Below, piece after piece: positions 52,741 to 56,144 of a stretch of 56,144 nucleotides of DNA. The notes beneath the pieces were generated by a model, which saw only the letters and a list, made by a program, of their open reading frames with translations, was not told the origin of the DNA and did not search any database. This DNA is from Streptomyces sp. Ru72 (lineage in GTDB: Bacteria; Actinomycetota; Actinomycetes; Streptomycetales; Streptomycetaceae). The position numbers were made by a program, and so were the translations under genes. Position 1 is the stretch's first letter; every line of letters begins with the position of its first letter. The DNA lies in contig NZ_PQSR01000043.1 in the NCBI RefSeq assembly GCF_002920635.1, positions 1 to 56,144 on the forward strand, in the 5' to 3' direction.

Positions 52741-54735
52741 TCACGCGGTGTGGATCTCCAAGGAGGCACGCACTGCGGACTCCACGGCTCCCTCGATCCA
52801 GGCCGGTTTGACGGACGTATGGTCCCCGGCGAAGTGCAACGGTCCTTCGGGTTCGGGGATGGCGGTCAGCAACTCCGTGTGCTGGCCGGGCAGGAGCACG
52901 GACGCCTCCCCGTAGGCGTAGGGGTCGCGCAGCCAGCTCTGCGTGCGGCCCGCGCCCGTGTAGAAGACCTCGATGCGCTGCCCGTAGACCTGCTGGAGGC
53001 CGCACAGGGCGTGTGGATACCGCGCCTCGTCGTCGAGGGAGTCCCAGCGCAGCGCGTCGTCCGCCCAGCTGTAGGAGGCCAGGACCACACCCCCCGCGCT
53101 GCCCGGGACCGGATGCGAGGGATGGAACATGAACCGGTTGGCGTTGTCCGACACCGAGCCGCCACCCACGACGTCGACCGCCTCCGGCTGGTCCCGCGCG
53201 ATCGCACGGTTGGCGGCGTAATGGGTCCGCTGTCCCGCTGTGACGTGCCCGGCGGGCACGGAGGGATGGGCGCCGAGGAGTCTGCCGTCCGCGGCGGCGC
53301 GGCCGGTGCGGTAGGCGTCGTACAGGCCGGGGTCGACGGCGTCGAGCTCGCGCTTCCAGTCGGCCTCGTCGAACTCCCACCAGCGGCGGCTGAACTCCAG
53401 CAGCACCTTGGTGGCGCTGTCGTAGTGCAGTTCGCAGACCGCACGGCGCTTGCGGTACGACACGGGCGGGTCGATCTGTACGTGGCGCAGTCCGGAGAAC
53501 GGCACCGTGACCACGGCGACGTCCGCGGTGAACTGCTCGCGTACGACGGGACCGTCACGGCCCTCGGACACGGTGTCCACCCACACGTGCGGGCCCTTGC
53601 TCCGCACGTGCTCGGTGTCCGGCGACGGGCGATCGGGGTGGTGGTACTCGATCCGCGTCACACGGCGGTCGAACCGCACGTCCTTGCGCACCCGTTCCAG
53701 GAGGGCGTCCGGTAGTACGGCCGTGCCGCCCTCCAGCTCGTAGAAGGGCGTGTCGGGGCTGATGAGGGAGGAGCCGATGAAGCTGTGGATGAAGGACAGA
53801 GGGAGGCGTGAGGTGAGATTCTCCAGGGTGCCGATCAGGTCGATGGTCCGCTCGTCGAGGCCGGCGTGCTCGGTGAGGAAGCGGAACATCGACCAGTCAC
53901 CGAACCGCTGCACCACACGGGCCCAGCCCCGCAGCCGCTCCGGAAGCGGCTTGTCGACCCGCTTGCCGTCGCGGTCGACCTGACTGAACTCGTCGCGCAC
54001 CGGGTCCAGCGCGGAGCGCAGGATGGTGGCGGCGGGGATGTCCCAGTGGGCCCGGGGGACGCCGAAGGACCGGTTGATGCGCCGGGGCGCGCGGGCGTAG
54101 TCGGCGCGCCGCATGCGGATTCCGTTGACGTGGATCCAGGTGCGGCCCGCGGGACGTCCCTCGTGGTCGACGTCCACGTAGTGGAAGCGCCGCTTCTTCA
54201 GGCCGAACTGGTCGATCAGTTCCATCACCAGGGGATGGCTGCCGGGGATGCGCATCGCACCCGCTTCGGCGTACTGGCGGGGATCGGCGAAGGGTTGCTC
54301 GGCGTGTTCGTGGCCGCCGGCCCGGAACGTCTTGATGCGTCCGCCCGCACGGTTGCCGTTGGCCTCCAGGACAGTCACCCGGTGCCCTGCCCTCTTCAGC
54401 AGCCAGGCGGTCACCAGCCCGGCCGGACCGGCGCCGATGACCAGGACGTCCTTCGGGCGTGTCCGTCGCTGAGCCGGAAGTCCTTCCCGGAGGACGCGCT
54501 GGTAACGCGGGACGAGAGGGCGGTCGTCGGAGTCCAGTACGAGCAGTGCACGTGCGACGGCGAGGCACCGGCCGAAGTCGGAGCCACGGTCGTCGCTCGG
54601 GGCGGCCGGTGCGGGCAGAGCCGCGGCGACACCGCCGGGCAGGGCGGTCGCCACCGTGGCGGTGCCGGCCGCCGCCGCGAAACTCCTGCGGGAGAACCCG
54701 CCGTTCGGGCGCGCCACCAAGTGATCTTCAGTCAT
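52741..54735 (-). CDS. Tat-exported flavin amine oxidase (L-amino acid oxidase-like)
   Basis: About 664 residues. A twin-arginine signal is near the start: SRRSFAAAAGTATVATALPG. FAD fold: DVLVIGAGPAGLVTAWLLKR then VTVLEANGNRAGGRI; C-terminal FAD motif HFAGDHTSVKPAWIEGAVES. It oxidises amines or amino acids with O2, releasing H2O2 outside the membrane. Start ATG at 54735, because the Tat signal begins there. It is not near the copper amine oxidase cluster. Confidence 0.88.
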   Translation of the reverse strand: MTEDHLVARPNGGFSRRSFAAAAGTATVATALPGGVAAALPAPAAPSDDRGSDFGRCLAVARALLVLDSDDRPLVPRYQRVLREGLPAQRRTRPKDVLVIGAGPAGLVTAWLLKRAGHRVTVLEANGNRAGGRIKTFRAGGHEHAEQPFADPRQYAEAGAMRIPGSHPLVMELIDQFGLKKRRFHYVDVDHEGRPAGRTWIHVNGIRMRRADYARAPRRINRSFGVPRAHWDIPAATILRSALDPVRDEFSQVDRDGKRVDKPLPERLRGWARVVQRFGDWSMFRFLTEHAGLDERTIDLIGTLENLTSRLPLSFIHSFIGSSLISPDTPFYELEGGTAVLPDALLERVRKDVRFDRRVTRIEYHHPDRPSPDTEHVRSKGPHVWVDTVSEGRDGPVVREQFTADVAVVTVPFSGLRHVQIDPPVSYRKRRAVCELHYDSATKVLLEFSRRWWEFDEADWKRELDAVDPGLYDAYRTGRAAADGRLLGAHPSVPAGHVTAGQRTHYAANRAIARDQPEAVDVVGGGSVSDNANRFMFHPSHPVPGSAGGVVLASYSWADDALRWDSLDDEARYPHALCGLQQVYGQRIEVFYTGAGRTQSWLRDPYAYGEASVLLPGQHTELLTAIPEPEGPLHFAGDHTSVKPAWIEGAVESAVRASLEIHTA

Positions 54736-54984
54736 GGCGGCCTTTGTAGTGGCGTCCGTCGCCGGGCACCCGCCCTTCGCTCCGGCGTTGACTCGAAGGA
54801 GCGAAGACGGCGACAAACCCTGACGTCACAGCAGGTCCGCTGACGGGGGTGGCTCCGGAAACCCGAAGGGATGAATGCCGCGCGAACGTTCTCGGCCGCC
54901 CCGACGGATCCCCCACACTGCCACAGACGTGCCCACTCCGTGCGCGCAGGCCGCGCGGAGTACGGGGCGACGGAGGGGGGAAGG

Positions 54985-56144
54985 GTGGCGCAGCGGCGGA
55001 CTCGGTTCGGTGACAGAGCCCGTTACTGGTTCGACACGACACTGGCCCGTGGCGCCTCCGCTCTCGTCGGCTGGATGGCCCTGCTGTGTCTGGCCGTCGT
55101 CGTCCCGGCAAGTGCGGTACTGGTGTGGACCGACCCCGACGCGCCCGGGTCCCTGACGGGCCGCCTGGCGCAGGTGTGGCACCTCACCGGGGACACCCTG
55201 AGGCTGGGAGGCGCGACGGGTGCGCCGCTGCGGGTGGCGATGTCGGTGCTGCTCGCACTGGTCGCTCTGCTGTACGTCTCGACGCTCGTGGGCCTGATCA
55301 CGACGGCGCTCACGGAGCGGCTCACCGCGTTGCGGCGAGGCCGTTCCACCGTGCTGGAAAAAGGGCACGCCGTGGTCCTCGGGTGGTCGGAGCAGGTCTT
55401 CACGGTGGTGAGCGAGCTGGTGGCCGCGGGCGCCAACCAGCGGCGCGCGGTGGTGGCCGTGTTGGCCGACCGGGACAAGAGCGCCATGGAGGAGGCCCTG
55501 GGCACGAAGGTGGGTCCCGTCGGCCGTACGCGGCTGATCTGCCGCAGCGGCCCCACCACCGACCCGGCCGTGCTCACCCTTGCCAGCCCGGCCACGGCCG
55601 GTGTCGTGCTCGTTCTGCCCCAGGACGAGCCCGACGCCGACGCCGAGGTGGTCAAGACGCTGCTGGCGCTCAGGGCGGCCCTGGCCGGGGAGAAGACCCG
55701 TCCGCCCGTCGTCGCCGCCGTCCGGGACGACCGGTATCGCCTGGCCGCCTGTCTCGCCGCGGGACCGGGCGGCGTCGTCCTGGAGAGCGACACCGTCACC
55801 GCCCGACTGATCGTCCAGGCCGCCCGCCGCCCCGGGCTCTCCCTCGTCCACCAGGAACTCCTCGACTTCGCCGGCGACGAGTTCTACCTGATCAAGGAGC
55901 CGAGCCTGGCCGGCCGCCCGTTCGGGGACGCTCTGCTGTCCTACTCGACGTCCACTGTCGTCGGCATCATGCGAGGAGGAACCCCCCTGCTCAACCCGCC
56001 ACCGCAGACGTCCGTGGCTCCGGACGACCTGCTCATCGTCATCTCCCGTGACGACGACACGGCCTTCCTGGACGACTGCGCAGCGTTGGTCGAGAAGGCG
56101 GCGATGGCGTCCGGCCCTGCCATGCCCGCGCTGCCGGAGCGGGT
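54985..56144 (+). CDS. CASTOR/POLLUX-like ion channel protein, partial (3' end outside window)
   Basis: At least 386 residues, cut by the window edge. GTG start with GGAGGGGGGAAGG upstream. Two hydrophobic segments (ALVGWMALLCLAVVVPASAV and PLRVAMSVLLALVALLYVST) flank a pore-like loop, and a TrkA-N/RCK Rossmann fold starts at GHAVVLGWSEQVFTVVSEL. Typical CASTOR/POLLUX-like proteins of Streptomyces number about 620 residues. Likely a membrane cation channel or its regulator. No stop inside the window. Confidence 0.85.
   Translation, partial: MAQRRTRFGDRARYWFDTTLARGASALVGWMALLCLAVVVPASAVLVWTDPDAPGSLTGRLAQVWHLTGDTLRLGGATGAPLRVAMSVLLALVALLYVSTLVGLITTALTERLTALRRGRSTVLEKGHAVVLGWSEQVFTVVSELVAAGANQRRAVVAVLADRDKSAMEEALGTKVGPVGRTRLICRSGPTTDPAVLTLASPATAGVVLVLPQDEPDADAEVVKTLLALRAALAGEKTRPPVVAAVRDDRYRLAACLAAGPGGVVLESDTVTARLIVQAARRPGLSLVHQELLDFAGDEFYLIKEPSLAGRPFGDALLSYSTSTVVGIMRGGTPLLNPPPQTSVAPDDLLIVISRDDDTAFLDDCAALVEKAAMASGPAMPALPER

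Noticed and set aside
52741..54735. Flavin amine oxidase as part of the amine catabolic island
   Set aside because: It is 27 kb from the island, has its own terminator, carries a Tat signal and lies next to a secreted protease, so it belongs to an extracellular context.

Overview
GC-rich (about 70%) actinobacterial DNA, almost certainly Streptomyces or a close relative. Reasons: strong third-position GC, frequent GTG starts, ATGA/GTGA/TGATG gene overlaps, GC hairpins without a T tract, and a gene set typical of the genus (DevS/DevR-type hypoxia regulator with USP, CBS-BON and PNPOx-fold genes, secreted M4 protease beside a LysR regulator). The density of transposon scars, broken genes and simple repeats suggests accessory or chromosome-arm DNA. 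No rRNA, tRNA or CRISPR array was recognised.

Layout. (1) 1-7400: an MHS-type MFS transporter, then a scrapyard: a broken S8 peptidase, a Tn3 transposase scrap, a lipoprotein multicopper oxidase, a DoxX protein, a res-like site with a doubly broken serine resolvase, a zinc-ribbon protein fused onto an IS5 scrap. (2) 7437-25560: one large catabolic island. A copper amine oxidase and an APC permease are transcribed leftward behind a perfect palindrome. An IclR regulator sits in the middle. A rightward run of 13 closely spaced genes follows: aldehyde dehydrogenase, WrbA-like quinone reductase, DsbA-like protein, ThDP enzyme, second aldehyde dehydrogenase, SDR, Asp-box beta-propeller, VOC protein, AA_synth (PF06684) protein, alpha/beta hydrolase, MhpA-like FAD hydroxylase, NIPSNAP protein, CMD protein. 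It reads as import and oxidative deamination of an amine, oxidation of the aldehyde, ring hydroxylation, and ring or side-chain breakdown. I cannot match the set to a described pathway, and it is the best candidate here for an undescribed system.

(3) 25561-36932: a membrane and stress segment. Two paralogous DUF418/acyltransferase-like membrane proteins in opposite orientation enclose a CPA1 antiporter, a small membrane protein, an ABC exporter with a duplicated 3' end, and a TerD-family protein. A NarL-type two-component pair follows. Near-identical GC palindromes recur in the gaps of this segment and before doxX. (4) 36933-46438: a dormancy or hypoxia-type regulon: two PNPOx-fold proteins, a DevR-like regulator, two USP proteins, a CBS-BON protein, a truncated hemerythrin, a DevS-like GAF kinase and a SHOCT membrane protein. 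Several are preceded by a palindrome of the form AGGGCC-N4-GGCCCT, whose geometry matches a DosR box. The segment also carries a copy of the MFS gene's 5' end, a GH65 scrap and a 16-unit hexamer repeat. (5) 46439-56144: a secreted Asp-box protein, a LysR regulator with a candidate operator before an M4 metalloprotease, a Tat-exported flavin amine oxidase, and the start of a CASTOR/POLLUX-like channel protein that runs off the window.

All family assignments come from reading motifs in the translations; no database search was run.
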